Notes under the pieces: generated by a model | Seen by the model: the letters and a program-made list of their open reading frames with translations, nothing else | Database searches by the model: none | What the model was told of the DNA's origin: nothing | In this document: positions 14,143 to 25,772 of the stretch, piece by piece | How the letters are laid out: every line of letters begins with the position of its first letter | Position numbering within the stretch: position 1 is the first letter of the stretch | NCBI GenBank assembly: GCA_020064725.1 | Contig: JAGTWJ010000020.1 | Location: 1 to 64,000 of the forward strand | Reading direction: 5' to 3' | Length of the DNA: 64,000 bases | DNA from: Drechslerella dactyloides | Lineage: Eukaryota; Ascomycota; Orbiliomycetes; Orbiliales; Orbiliaceae | Program-made: the position numbers and the translations under genes

Positions 14143-16033
14143 ACGTCAACGATAAGCGACTGAGCAGGATAAGCAACCGAGCAGCCTCCCTACCCTACTT
14201 TAATAAAAGTATACATTACTACTACAGATATTAGGTTTTTTATTCTAGGGGTGAAAAACCCTGTTTACTTAGATTTTGAAGATTCTTACTAACATATTTA
14301 AATATTATATCTATATTTATTATATTTGCTATAGTAGTATGTATTCCCAGAGGTGGCCTCTAGCTAAGGGGTATACTAGTATTTTAAAAATACTGGCTAT
14401 TTAACTATTTTATCTATAGTATTATTATCTAAGATTTTATTAGTCTGGTATATGGTAAACATATCTTTATGTTGTATTTATTATTTTTTTAACTACTAAC
14501 ACTTATTTAATATCTTATTAGCAGAGCAAAGTATTATATTCTCTACACATATAAATGCCATTTAGTATATTATTATCTATATCCCTTTAGACAACTAATC
14601 TATAGCCACTAGTAATAATATAGAAAAGATATTCTAATACTAGATAATCTGGTTTTTAATTAAGCTTATTTATAAACTAATTTTTAACAGATTTAATAAT
14701 ATTTTTATAGTCTAGATAGCTGTTATATTTATAATACCTAGATATAAATTTACTAAAGTAACTACTAATAATTATATATCTAGTTTTGATAAAATTTTTT
14801 TAGGATTATAAAATATAATATTAGCTTTAGCAAAGCTGCTATATATATTTTTAAATATTATTATAATAGTAAATATTTTATAAAACCTGAAGAAAAACTT
14901 TAGTTTAAAGATATAGTTAATATATATATATATTAAATTTTTTATTTTTTTATTATATACTTATTTTAGTAGCTTAAAGCAGCCAATATCTAGTAGTTAA
15001 AAAATATATAATAAATATAGTAATATATAGATTATAATAATTTTATACTTCTAGTAGTACAGTTTAAAGGTAGCTAAATAGTGGCTTTTATAATTATTTA
15101 AGACTAATAGTTAGTAGTTTGAAAGGCAGTATTATACTATAAATTAGTTAAAATATTTTAATTATTCAAAAACCAGCTTATTTATTATTTAGTTATTATC
15201 AAAAAACATAACTACCCAATTTTTTAATAACTTTGTTTTTATATACTAGTTAGCTAAATAGTATTACTTAATAAAAATAATAAATAACAACACTATCTAA
15301 TCTTTTATACCTATCCCCTATATAATTATTATCTATTTATAATTCCCAAACTATACCAGTTTAACTTTATTATATATTTTAACTCCTATAATAACAATAG
15401 TTGTAGATATTATACCCATTATAAAACTAGTTTTATTAAAATTATAGATATTATTATCTATAATATCATACTTAACCTTTACAGCCTTTATTAATTAAAA
15501 CTATTTATTAATAAACACAAAATCTTTATATTTTACTTATTAATAATCATATTTTTTAAATAAACATATTTATAGCTTTAGATAATATTTAATAAAATTA
15601 CTAGTCCATCACTTATCAATATATTATATATTATTATTACTATATATTAATAGCAACTAGTTAGCTATATCTTCTATACTACCTAACTTAAAATAAAAAA
15701 AGTATATATATAACTTAAATATATATTAAACAATAACATTTTTTTCTAAATCTATAAGATTTTACAATTTAAAAATATTATTATATTTTAAAATACAACC
15801 ATAATAGTAGTAACTAAGAGTAAATTAAGAAATATTATATAGTTTAACAATAACTAAAATACTTAATTTTTCATTATTTTTTAAAGCTTTAATAGCTAAA
15901 ATTATTCAGGATTTAGTTATAGAGATAGTTATTATAATAATTATAAATGTATGTGGTAATAAAGTTGAGATGGGGGTGGGGGCTAGGCAGGCTGCTCGGT
16001 CGCTTGTGCTACTCGGTCGCTTATCGTTGACGT
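14143..16033 (-). mobile_element. Pogo/Fot1-like transposon, RIP-degraded (copy B), nested in gypsy element
   Basis: 1891 bp with TA duplication (14141-14142, 16034-16035). TIRs begin ACGTCAACGATAAGCGAC and hold two 17 bp tandem motifs (GCGACTGAGCAG and GCAACCGAGCAG at left; rc of the right end gives GCGACCGAG twice). The interior aligns base for base with the better preserved copy at 58639-60529. For example, the segment near 14970-15100 matches 59460-59580. Transposase would be on the minus strand but has no usable frame. The insertion is younger than the gypsy element that it interrupts. Confidence 0.9.
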
Positions 16034-17200
16034 TATTAAATATAAAAAACTTATATATATATAGAATTTATCTTTTTTTAAAATATAAATTAATTTATTT
16101 ATAACCTTATAAATATTATTTTAATAATAAAAAACCTTGTTTAAAATATTAGTATTTATCTAAACTTTAAAATAAAAATATAATATAGTTAATTTAAAAG
16201 CTAGTACTTTTTAATAATTAAAATAAATAAGATATATTATTATTATAATAAAAAAATAAAAAAAATAAGAATTATAAAAAAATAAAATTATAAAATTATA
16301 AAAGTAATAAATTTATTTATCTTATTTTTTTTTGTGTAATAAAATTTTATGAAATAATTCTTAGAATTATATATATAATATAATATAAATTAGTATTAAT
16401 TATATTTAATAATATATATATATTAGAAGAATACTATATTAAGTATTAAAATTTATATTATTATTATTTAAAAAAACTTTAAAATTAAAAGATTTTAGAT
16501 TTTAAATATTTTTTAAAAATATTTTGATTTTGTGTTTAAAAGCTTTTTATTTTTTTATAAATTTCTTTTTTTAATATATAATCTTATTTAATTTATTATT
16601 AAAGAATAATACTTTTTTTTTGATATAAAAAATCCAAAAAAATATTTTAGTAGTTTTAGAAATAGTTTTTAATAATTTAATTTATTTAATTTTTAAAGAT
16701 TTTAATTTCTTTTTTTTCTTTTAGATTTACTAAAGAATTCAATCTATTATAATTATATTAATACTTATTAGTAAAAAACCTTAGAAAAAAATAAAAATAT
16801 TTATATTTAGAAATTATAATATAACTATTATTAAAATATATATAAAATATATACTTTTAATTTTAAATAAAAAAAATAAAATAATTAATATCTTTTTTAT
16901 TATAAAACTTATATACAGCAGTAAAATATTAATCTTATTTTTTAATTTAATAAACTTATTTAATATAATATTTAAAAATAGATTTCTTATAATAATCAGC
17001 AGATATAATAAAATTATATTATATAAAAAATATATTAAAGAAAAGAAAAATCTAAAATTATCTAAAAATATTAAACTAAACGATATTATATTTAATTATT
17101 TAATTTTATTATATATAAAAAACCTGCATTATTTTATTTTATATTATTAATATCTATATTTAAATTAGTGTACTATTAATTCTAGTAAAAAAGAAAATAA

Positions 17201-17814
17201 TATTATAAGATAATAATATAGTATCTAAATATCTTATATAGATTAGATTTTTATATTAATATCTAATCTATTTAGTATATAAAATAATAGTATATTTATA
17301 TATTTTATAAATTAAATTCTTATATTAGATATATATTTATATAGATATATCTTATATAAATATTAGAATTATATAAGATATATTATTATATAGAAAAATA
17401 ATTTATATTATCTTTTTTTTAAAGTAAAAGTTACTATAATAAGTTAAAAATATATAATAAAGTTATAGATTATAGATTATAAATTAATTTTTAATAAAAT
17501 TATAAGTTATAAATTATTTAAATAATATATTAATATATCTTTACTATTTTATATATTAGATATTATATATTTAACTAACTTATTTTACTAATTAATTAAT
17601 AATTTTCTCTAAAACTTTATTAATTAATATCTAAATTATAGTATCTTAATAAATAATCTATTTTATTATTATTATTATATATTTTATTTTAATAGTTACT
17701 ATTGTATTTAATATATACTTATCTTCTTCTATTAAGAACCTATACAGTAGTGACTGAGAGTCAGGAACTTCAGAGTGAAGTGCATTCAACCCAGTCCTGG
17801 GCCGAAGTGTAACA
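17201..17814 (+). repeat. 3' LTR of the gypsy element
   Basis: 614 bp partner of the 5' LTR. Its inner (left) end is RIP-mutated (TATTATAAGATAATAA versus TGTTATGAGATAACAG in the 5' copy), but the last roughly 75 bp keep normal composition and end GAAGTGTAACA. A purine-rich tract (AAAAAAGAAAA, near 17188-17198) directly precedes it and is a plausible polypurine tract. Confidence 0.9.
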
Positions 17815-19617
17815 AAATCTTTTTAAAATCCTTTAATATTTTAAATAATAATAATTATAAAGATATTAATATAATAATTTAATATAAAATAAATTTTTTT
17901 TTTATTTTTTTTTTTTTTTTATTATTTTAAAGAATTTTTTTTTTTTTTTATCTTTTAATTATAAAAATATTAATAGTTTTTATACCTTAACTTCCTATAT
18001 ATAAAATATTAGTTTTTTTATTAATATTTTTTTATTTCTTTTTTTAAAAATGTTTAATTTATATTATTAATGTATATAAACTTTAAACTATTATTAAAGC
18101 TATTATTAATTAAAATAATTTAAAATATTTTAAGATTATTCAAAATTAAATATTTTTAATATTATTATTTTAGAAATTTTTTATAAAAATTTTTTAATTT
18201 AACTATTTATTAGATAATTTTTGCTAATATATTAAATTAGTGATTTTTTATTCCTTACAAAACAATAAAATTCTTTTATAATTAATATTTTAGTTTTTTA
18301 AAATATAAATAAATAAAAATATCTTTATACTATAATAATAGTTTATTTTATAATATTATAAATCAAATTATATAATTAATAATTTTAAATTAATCTTATT
18401 TTAATATAAATAATATATTTAATAATTTTTCCTTTTAATTTATTATACTAAATTATTTTATAACAATTTATTTAAAATTTTCCTAATTTTTTTAATTTTT
18501 ATAAGATATTTTCTCTTTTTCTTTGTAAAAAAACTAAATCTTATTATAATATAAAGGGTATTAATTACTTTTAAATAGCTTTTTTTAATACTATAAATAT
18601 ATAGTTAACTTATTATATATTATAGCAAAAAAAGGTTTAATTAGTTTAAAAATAAAATCTTATTTTATATAAAAAAATAATTATATTTTAATATTTTTTT
18701 TAAAAAAACTCTCATATTTTATTATAATATTTAGCTTTTTTTAAAAATATAATTTTCTTTATTATAATTTTTTTTAATATTTTATAAAATTCTTAAAAAG
18801 TAAATTTCTTTTTTAAAAATTCTATAATTTTAATTATATCTTTTTCTAATTTTATAATATATTTATTAATTTTAACAAAAAAAACTTTAATTATTTAAAT
18901 AATATTTATAAAATACTTTTAAATATATTATACTATCTTAAATATAATTATATAATTTTTTTTATATTAAAATAATTTATAAGCTTCTAAAATAAAAAAA
19001 GATATTAATTAATTTATTATAGTATAAAATAATTTAAAACTTATTAAAAAAAATTGAAAAAAAAAAATAAAATAATAATTATAACTAGCCTTAAATTTGG
19101 TTAAATCAAAATCAAAATAATTAAATAATATATAAAAACTGTTTAAGATTTTTTAAGCTTAATAGGTTTTCTTATAATATATTGATTTAACAAAATAAAA
19201 CTAGTTAATAGTATATATAAATAAATATCTAGATTATTTAATAATTTATTTAATAAATATTATTTAGAAATTCTTTATATATATAATTAACTTTTTAAGA
19301 TATATAATTATTTAAAAAACTTTATTATATATTTAATTATTTAATATCTTTAATTTATAAGGTTTTTTTGGTTTTTTTATCTAAGAATATTGTTGTTAAT
19401 TTTTAAATAATTATTATAATTATTTCTAATATTTTTTCTTAGTTTTATAATGTTTTAGTTTTTATTATATTTTTTTAGTGTTTGTTGTGTTTTTTTGAGT
19501 TGTTTGTTATGTTTTTTTAAATTATTAAAGTTTTATTTAAATATTGAGATCTATCATGTTATGTTGAGGCCACTCTTTGGGCCTCTTGTTGATCTGAGGG
19601 GGCCCGTGCTCTGACAC
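17815..19617. other. RIP-degraded DNA ending in a GC-containing terminus
   Basis: Begins with the right AAATC target duplication (17815-17819). Most is A+T-rich without genes. At 19552-19617 a short unmutated piece appears. Read on the minus strand it starts TGTCAGAGCACGGGCC and contains a GAGGCC/GGGCCTC hairpin. It abuts an LTR fragment at 19618, so it is probably the terminus of another, unidentified element inserted into that LTR and pointing left. Confidence 0.5.
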
Positions 19618-20105
19618 TAACTATTAAAATACTATAATTTAGGCATTAACTAATAAAATCTTAAAAGAAAGTTATTAATTAATTAATAAAGTAAACTAAA
19701 TTAAATATATAATATCTAATATATAGAATAATAAGAATATATTAATATATTAAATTAAAAGTGTTTATTATTTATATTTATATTAAATATAAATATTAAA
19801 TATAAATATTAAATATAAATATCTATAATTTATATATATATTAACCATAAATTAATAAGTATATTATATAACTTTTACTATTTTACTTTAGTAAAAAAAT
19901 AATAAAAATTGTCTTTTTATATAATAATATATCTTTTATAATTTTAGATTCTATATAAAATAAATTTATATAGATATATATTTAATATAGAAATTTAATC
20001 TATAAAATATATAAATATATTATTATTTTATATATTAGATAAAATAGGTGTTAATATAGGAATCTGGATTGAAAAAGATATTAGTAATTTATGGTGATAT
20101 GAAAT
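19618..20105 (-). repeat. Inverted, truncated LTR of the same gypsy family
   Basis: The reverse complement follows the 614 bp LTR from its middle part (CTATTAAAATACTATAATTTA block) to near its start (TTAATATAGGAATCTGG block, about 20050). The LTR's 3' portion is missing, replaced at the left by the TGTCAGAGC terminus. The copy is diverged and contains a local duplication of TAAATATAAATAT units near 19780-19815. Confidence 0.65.
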
Positions 20106-21170
20106 TTAAATAAGTTAATATATATATCTTAAATAATTATTTAATAAAAATAAAAATATCTATTTAATTAACAAAAGATTATATTATATAAAAAATTAAT
20201 AAAACAAAATAAATAATATCCATATTAATAGGTTTATAAATTTAATTATTTATTAATAATCTAATAATTTTTTATTTAATTTATAAAAAAATAATTAAAC
20301 TAAACTTTATTTTTATATATAAATTAAAAATTAAGATATTTTTATATATTTTTTAATATATAGAGAATTTATAATTCTAGATAATATATTTTTATTTAAG
20401 TTTATCTTAGAATATAAATTATATACTCTACTTATTTAATTTTAAATAGATATTTTTTTATTTAAACTTATTAATTTTATATTAAGATTTTTAATATATA
20501 TTTTATATATAGAAAAAGAAAAACTAATCAAATTTACAATAAAAGATTTAATTAAACTTAATAAAACTACTACTAGTAATGAAAAATAATTCTTAAATTT
20601 TAAAATATTATTATTAAATAATACTAATTTATTACTTAATTTATTTAATCTTAATAAAAAAAAGTCATTAATATACTAGATATATTTTTAATATAAGTAA
20701 TAATTAAAATTTAACAAAATTTAACTATAGAAATACTTAATTTTTTAAAATTAAGTTTTTTACAATATATATTATTAACAATATATATATATTTAACTAT
20801 GTTTTTTAATAAATACTAATTATATATAATATTATCTTTGAAATTTACACAATCTATAGTATAGCTCAGGATTTGGTATATATATTGAATATTAAAATAG
20901 ATAAGAGAAGAAATTAACTAAAAAATAAGAGAAATTATCTGGTATATAAAATAATAGTAGAGATAGAATATTATATACTAATATGATGTTTTATTTATAA
21001 AAAATCAAAAAAAAAATCTGATATTTATTATAATTATGGGTGGAGTTATTCTTGATACTGATTTATTTAAAATATTTATTGAGTTTAATAATAATAGGAA
21101 ATTATTAACTATTACTAAATTTATATATATAATATTATTAGAAGCTGATACTAGGGAAGATTAAAAATTA
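20106..21170. other. A+T-rich transition zone at left edge of island 1
   Basis: No gene recognised. Composition rises gradually to normal between about 20.9 and 21.2 kb. No terminal repeat was found at this border. Confidence 0.5.
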
Positions 21171-21608
21171 CCACTCATTATTACAATTATGTACATACTA
21201 CATTCATTTATATTAAATGCAAGTAGCCAAAATTGGCTCGTTTATTTGCCAAAAAAAAAAATTACTCTTCTTGTTGGCAAACCTTAATCTTGCCCGAGTA
21301 TTGCCAGAAGATAAATAACCCTATGGGCTACCTATCTATATATCTTCGATGCATCTAGCCCTACCAACTCTGCATCCTCAGTACAGTATCAATTTAGCTT
21401 CAAACCTATTGTTTCTATTGTTGTTTTTATGATAGCAGTCTGTACTTGATCGCAAGGGCAAGTAAAATCCTCCTTGATTGGTACTAACGACTCTTCCCGG
21501 GGTTTTGATGAAGCTCTTGGCACGGGTTTGGCTTTGATCTGAAAACACGTAAGGAATACTTCATATCTTACAAGTACCCGACAGTAGGGGTTTTATTTTT
21601 GCTCACGA
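21171..21608. other. Intergenic, possible gene remnant
   Basis: Normal composition. On the minus strand a stretch at about 21541-21385 is open for roughly 50 codons, directly after a splice-acceptor-like TTTTCAG. It has no start codon and ends in TGA. It could be a leftover exon, but I recognise no domain and it may be chance. It lies downstream of the acetyltransferase gene. Confidence 0.25.
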
Positions 21609-22525
21609 CTAAGTAGCAATCATAATCCTAGCGTTGCGAGAATCCGTAGATTTGTCTTGCGAGACTCGATGGCTTGCAGGACGCCGCTCAGCACCTGGTT
21701 GCCTCAGCTGCACCAAAAATTCATAAACCCCAAAGTCGGGATGTGATGGTGCGCGGAGCGCACCAATGTCCTTATACCCGAGTGACTGGTGGAATAGTCG
21801 ACCAGCTTGGGTCGCAACGTGATAACCTTGAATGCCGAAAGCGTCTTGTTGGCGACAAAACCAATCCTCGAGGATGAATGCCAGACGTTGACGCTTGTAA
21901 GCAGGGTCTGTTCCAATGAATTCACCCACTAGAAAATGGTCAGCGGGTATCGACAGGGAAGGTGCAACTGGGCACACTCACACCAATGAACCTTATCGCC
22001 CATGACCTCCTTCCTCTTATTAGCGATCCCTCCCCAAACCCCATTCAGCCATTCAGCATCCCATTCAGGAGGGTATTCTGGAATGGGGTTATAATGTTGC
22101 GTCCCATCCGTGATTGGCACCTGGAAGCGAAGGAATGCGACCAGCTTTTTCTCCTTAGCAAGATCTTCTACAACGAAAATCCTGTGGCGATCGGGGCTAG
22201 CACGAATCGAGATGGCGAAAAGCTCTTTCACCCATGCGCGACCGGCGGGAGTGTCTGGGGTGACAGCCTTCCAGAAATCATGAGATGCGTAGAACGTCAT
22301 ATACCACAGTCTAGTGATACTTTCAACATCGTCCAGTATAGCGTCCCTGAATGCGAAACCCTCCGGAGAGTTGAAAGCGATGCTTTCGTCGATGTTTTGG
22401 TTTGAGATCTTCGATGGAGACGCCATTGCTTGGATGCTGCGTATACGCGTAATAAGGAATCGAGAGAAATTATTGGCGAATGAGGTTAGGGATGCGCTGT
22501 TGCTTGATGCCATCAGTAATGACAC
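21609..22525 (-). CDS. GNAT-family N-acetyltransferase (paralogue 1, two exons)
   Basis: Two exons, 22525-21982 and 21928-21609, around a 53 bp GT-AG intron (21929-21981, donor GTGAGT), giving 287 residues in one frame. The product resembles fungal GNAT acetyltransferases, which move acetyl from acetyl-CoA to an amine. GFAFRDAILDDVESIT marks the start of the domain, and the exon join HW/LGEFIGTDPAY leads into the acetyl-CoA-binding segment. The paralogue at 30.4 kb shares the overall sequence (roughly 45% by eye) and the same intron position. Oddity: in the pyrophosphate-binding loop (family Q/R-x-x-G-x-A) the glycine is Arg196 (KRQRLAF, against QRNGLAF in the paralogue), so CoA binding may be impaired. 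The first ATG adds about 50 residues before the domain, and Met34 is an alternative start. Substrate unknown. Confidence 0.72.
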
Positions 22526-25500
22526 TCCCTTAAATATCTGAAATCACCATGAAGAAACCGAAGCAAATACTGCTACAGATGTCACCATCGGGACTAGGAA
22601 TTGAATCTGACCGAACGTTCAAAGCAAAGCAACGGCGATCGGCTAAGAATCCGGAATGCGCATGTGCATGCAAATCTTTCGGCGATATTTTATTGCACTA
22701 ACCGGATACCGATTGTGGAATAGATCCTGTTCATCAGGATTCCAGGGAATAGTATTCTAGAAATATCAATTATTGAACACTCCAACTTTGATTCGAATTC
22801 TACCTTAAACTTTGTTTTTGTGTTCGTCTTGAATGTCGGCGAATCGGACGGACATTGCAAGCTGGCCGAAGCGAACCCGAACCGTAATCGAACATGGAAA
22901 AAGTAGCCGGGGCGCGTTTTCGTTTGGGTGGGTGAGTCAATGTAGTTTAGTGTAGTTATCAAATCTAATTTGGCAGAAGAATTAACCAGAGGCGCGAAAC
23001 TGGGTACCGTTTACAAATCGAGAATAGATATTCTCGCGTGAAATGGCATCTTTGGGAGCCTGGGTGCACAGGCCAAGGGTCCTCCAGACCACGAAAGCAT
23101 TCCAGAATCACCCACCGAAACAGACGAGTGAGTCAATTATTCGACCGTATCTTCAAAGCCGTTTCCCCTATCCATGTTCTGGTTGGTTTTCTGCATTTCC
23201 TTACTTTGGGTTTACAGAAAGGCCCGTGGAATTCCGGAAAATTTAGGCGGGGGACTCTCAACCAAAATCTATATAATGTCAGCCCATGATTGTTGCTTCC
23301 TTGTTACACATCTCAAATCGAGGTTCACAAAGAAACGCTTACAAACGTTTATATTCCCCTTGTCTCATCTCCTTACCCTCCACTTTCCAGGTCATTATAA
23401 GATCCCTGTATTGCTCCCCGTCTCCCTATCCGGAGTAAATGTACGGGACGGGCAACTTTTTAATCCAAGCGATTCCAGCTTCACAGCTACCTTCCATTAT
23501 ATCAGTCAAACACACCTTCGACCGATACCTTATACAGATAATCGTACAATCAAGTAGATGGCGATAATTCTTATGCGGCGGTAGCCAAAAGCTCTGGGTC
23601 CGGAGAAACCACATGTAGATGGCCGGATGGAGGAAGCTGTGCCAACGAAATTCAAAGCCCAACCCCTCAGGTGAGATCTCTATTTATTGTTTAGAAACTC
23701 AGGGCCGGTTTATGGAATTTTTTTTGGTCAATCAAACCACACTTCCATGCTCGAACTCCCAATTTCGAGACTTAGATTACTTGCTAATTTCACAAATATC
23801 TTTATTTTCAACGTGGAACTCTGATGAACTGATACTGCACCAGTCCTGCAGAAAACGGCTCTTACAAGAAATCCCAGCTCAGGGGCCCCAATGTTATTCG
23901 GTGTGGACAAACGCCTGTCACTGATCCGCCAAGGCCAATCAGCCGCAAACTTTCAACACTGTGAATCCGTATCTAGGCATCTATGTCTACGAGATGGTCC
24001 AAGATTACTTGTCACTTCACCATAGCCTGGAATGTACTCCCAGCGATTATGAGAAGTTTGACCGAAGGAGGATTAGCCTCGAACATTACAAAGAAATAGG
24101 ATATTGGACTGGGATATACGAAACAAATACAAGGTTGACCTCTGAGCTCTTGCTCTGACTCTCCGGCCCAATATCGCCGAAGTCAGGACAGTGGTATGGG
24201 TTCTCCCCATTCGCAGCAGCATTCTTCAATAGAATGGCATGAGAATATCTCAACCTATTTTATCTAGGAACAGGAGGAAGTAGAGCAATCAACCATCCAT
24301 CACCTGTATTTACGTGGACGTCGTCCAACCGCCAATGCTATCACCTATAGATGTTTGTCGCCCTATCCTAGCATTTATTTAGAACCCATACGATCTTCCT
24401 TATCGGTTGACTGATTTCCCCATGGTGCCCCCCTTTATCTGCTACGTTTGGTTCATTTGTCATGCTCAGGACTTTGTGGCTATCCAAGGGACAACGTAGT
24501 ATTGTTCAACACTTTGTATGAATATCGGAGCGTAATATATTATTCATTTTCTGTAGCCCATCCTTCTCCGACGGATGTTCTCGTATTTCCAAATCTTTCT
24601 CAGGGAGTTACATCTAGCATTCATTTTTTGAGAGTGGCCAAGCCATCCTCTAGTGAGTGATTTTGAAAAGCCCATCGTGCTTCAAAACGAGTGTGGAATA
24701 TACCATTCTGGCCCGCCGTGCCTCAACGTGCGTCTTACTGAGATGCCTCTCTATCTTGGGGGTTGCGTTTCTGTTTAAACCTGACATCCGGGGCTAAAGC
24801 TTTGCTTCATGTTGGCTTCATTACGTGGCATTTTCCGCACCAAGAGGTATGATACCCTCTGGATGAGGACGAAAGAAAATTCTTTTTTAGTAGCCAGTCC
24901 GATTTGTTGGGCGCTTCGGTTATGGACTGCAAATCTCATCGGGAAACTGCATTTGTTCTAATACCGATTATTTTACGGTTTACCAGAATTGCAGGTTGCA
25001 CTTCAAGCCGGTGTTTTACACCAGCATATTGCACATCTGCCCCACAAGGTCTCCTCGATAGAACATACTATCGGCGTCAGTGCTTGGCCCTGATTATGAA
25101 AACATGCTAGGCTACTGGATCCCTGCTACGACCGAATTGATTACCAATACAATTTCTTGTGCTCATCGATTTCTAAAGCTCATGGTGTCTACTAATATGC
25201 TGGGTACATGCGGTGGCCCGTTTATTTTTCAAGTACGACTGTATAACTAACTGATGGGCATTTTTTTTAAGATCTACTATTCTTTGGCACAATCTATGAG
25301 GGATCGCCTCCAAGGTGATCATAAAAGTGCCTTCTAAATTTCAGTTACCTACTGCCTATGAAATACATTGACCTATATGTATAATACAGCAACACCATTG
25401 AACTACCCCGATAATTGATCATGCTTCATCTTACTGTAGCACAGCCTAAATCAGGCAAGTCCGGACGAAGAAAAGAATCGCTCGATAAAAGGTATGTATA

Positions 25501-25772
25501 ACTCAAGCTCTCAAAGATTTCCAAATGTTAAGAATTTCCCAAACTAGTCAACTGTGATACTATCTTCAATTGAACAATCTTCTACATTGATGATCTATGA
25601 GCTCCGTCATTCCATTCAGCTTCTTAATTTACATACCAAACACATCTCCAGACTATCCTAGTTGGACTCCATAAAAAATTTCCTTCTCTAAACAAAGCTC
25701 TTCCAACCAGATTCTTGTAAATGATACCCGTGTTCCATTCCTTGGCCTGGACTGTTCGACTGCATTATTCAT
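22526..25772. other. Normal-composition region without a convincing gene
   Basis: This 3.2 kb has ordinary base composition and several overlapping small open frames (for example 22690-22962 minus, 23619-23924 plus, 23961-24158 plus, 24448-24660 plus), none with a domain I recognise. Some stretches look exon-like: about 23546-23670 is open and ends in CAG/GTGAGA, and about 23827-24000 is open for some 60 codons. I could not chain them into one model. The region may contain a multi-exon orphan gene, decayed genes, or the promoter and 3' sequence of the neighbours. A TATA-like TATATAA lies near 23270. Confidence 0.4.

Larger units (their letters stand above)
6665..17814 (+). mobile_element. Complete Ty3/gypsy (chromovirus-type) retrotransposon, RIP-inactivated
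   Basis: Bounded by two 614 bp LTRs starting TGTTA and ending TAACA (RIP-altered at the inner ends) and by a perfect 5 bp target duplication AAATC (6660-6664, 17815-17819). Gene order in the plus direction is reverse transcriptase (about 11.3-11.9 kb), integrase (about 12.7-13.6 kb) and C-terminal chromodomain (about 13.8-14.0 kb), which is the Ty3/gypsy order and specifically that of chromoviruses. Every coding part is broken by stops of the C-to-T/G-to-A type. A pogo-like DNA transposon is inserted at 14143-16033, just after the integrase, so without it the element is about 9.26 kb. The gag and protease region (about 7.3-11.2 kb) is too mutated for me to place domains. Confidence 0.9.

Noticed and set aside
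1..21000. A+T-rich DNA as a mitochondrial or plasmid insertion
   Set aside because: It contains LTR elements with target duplications and pogo-like copies, and the mutations have RIP direction; no mitochondrial gene was recognised.
21674..22405. Plus-strand open frames opposite acetyltransferase 1
   Set aside because: Shadows of the minus-strand coding exons.
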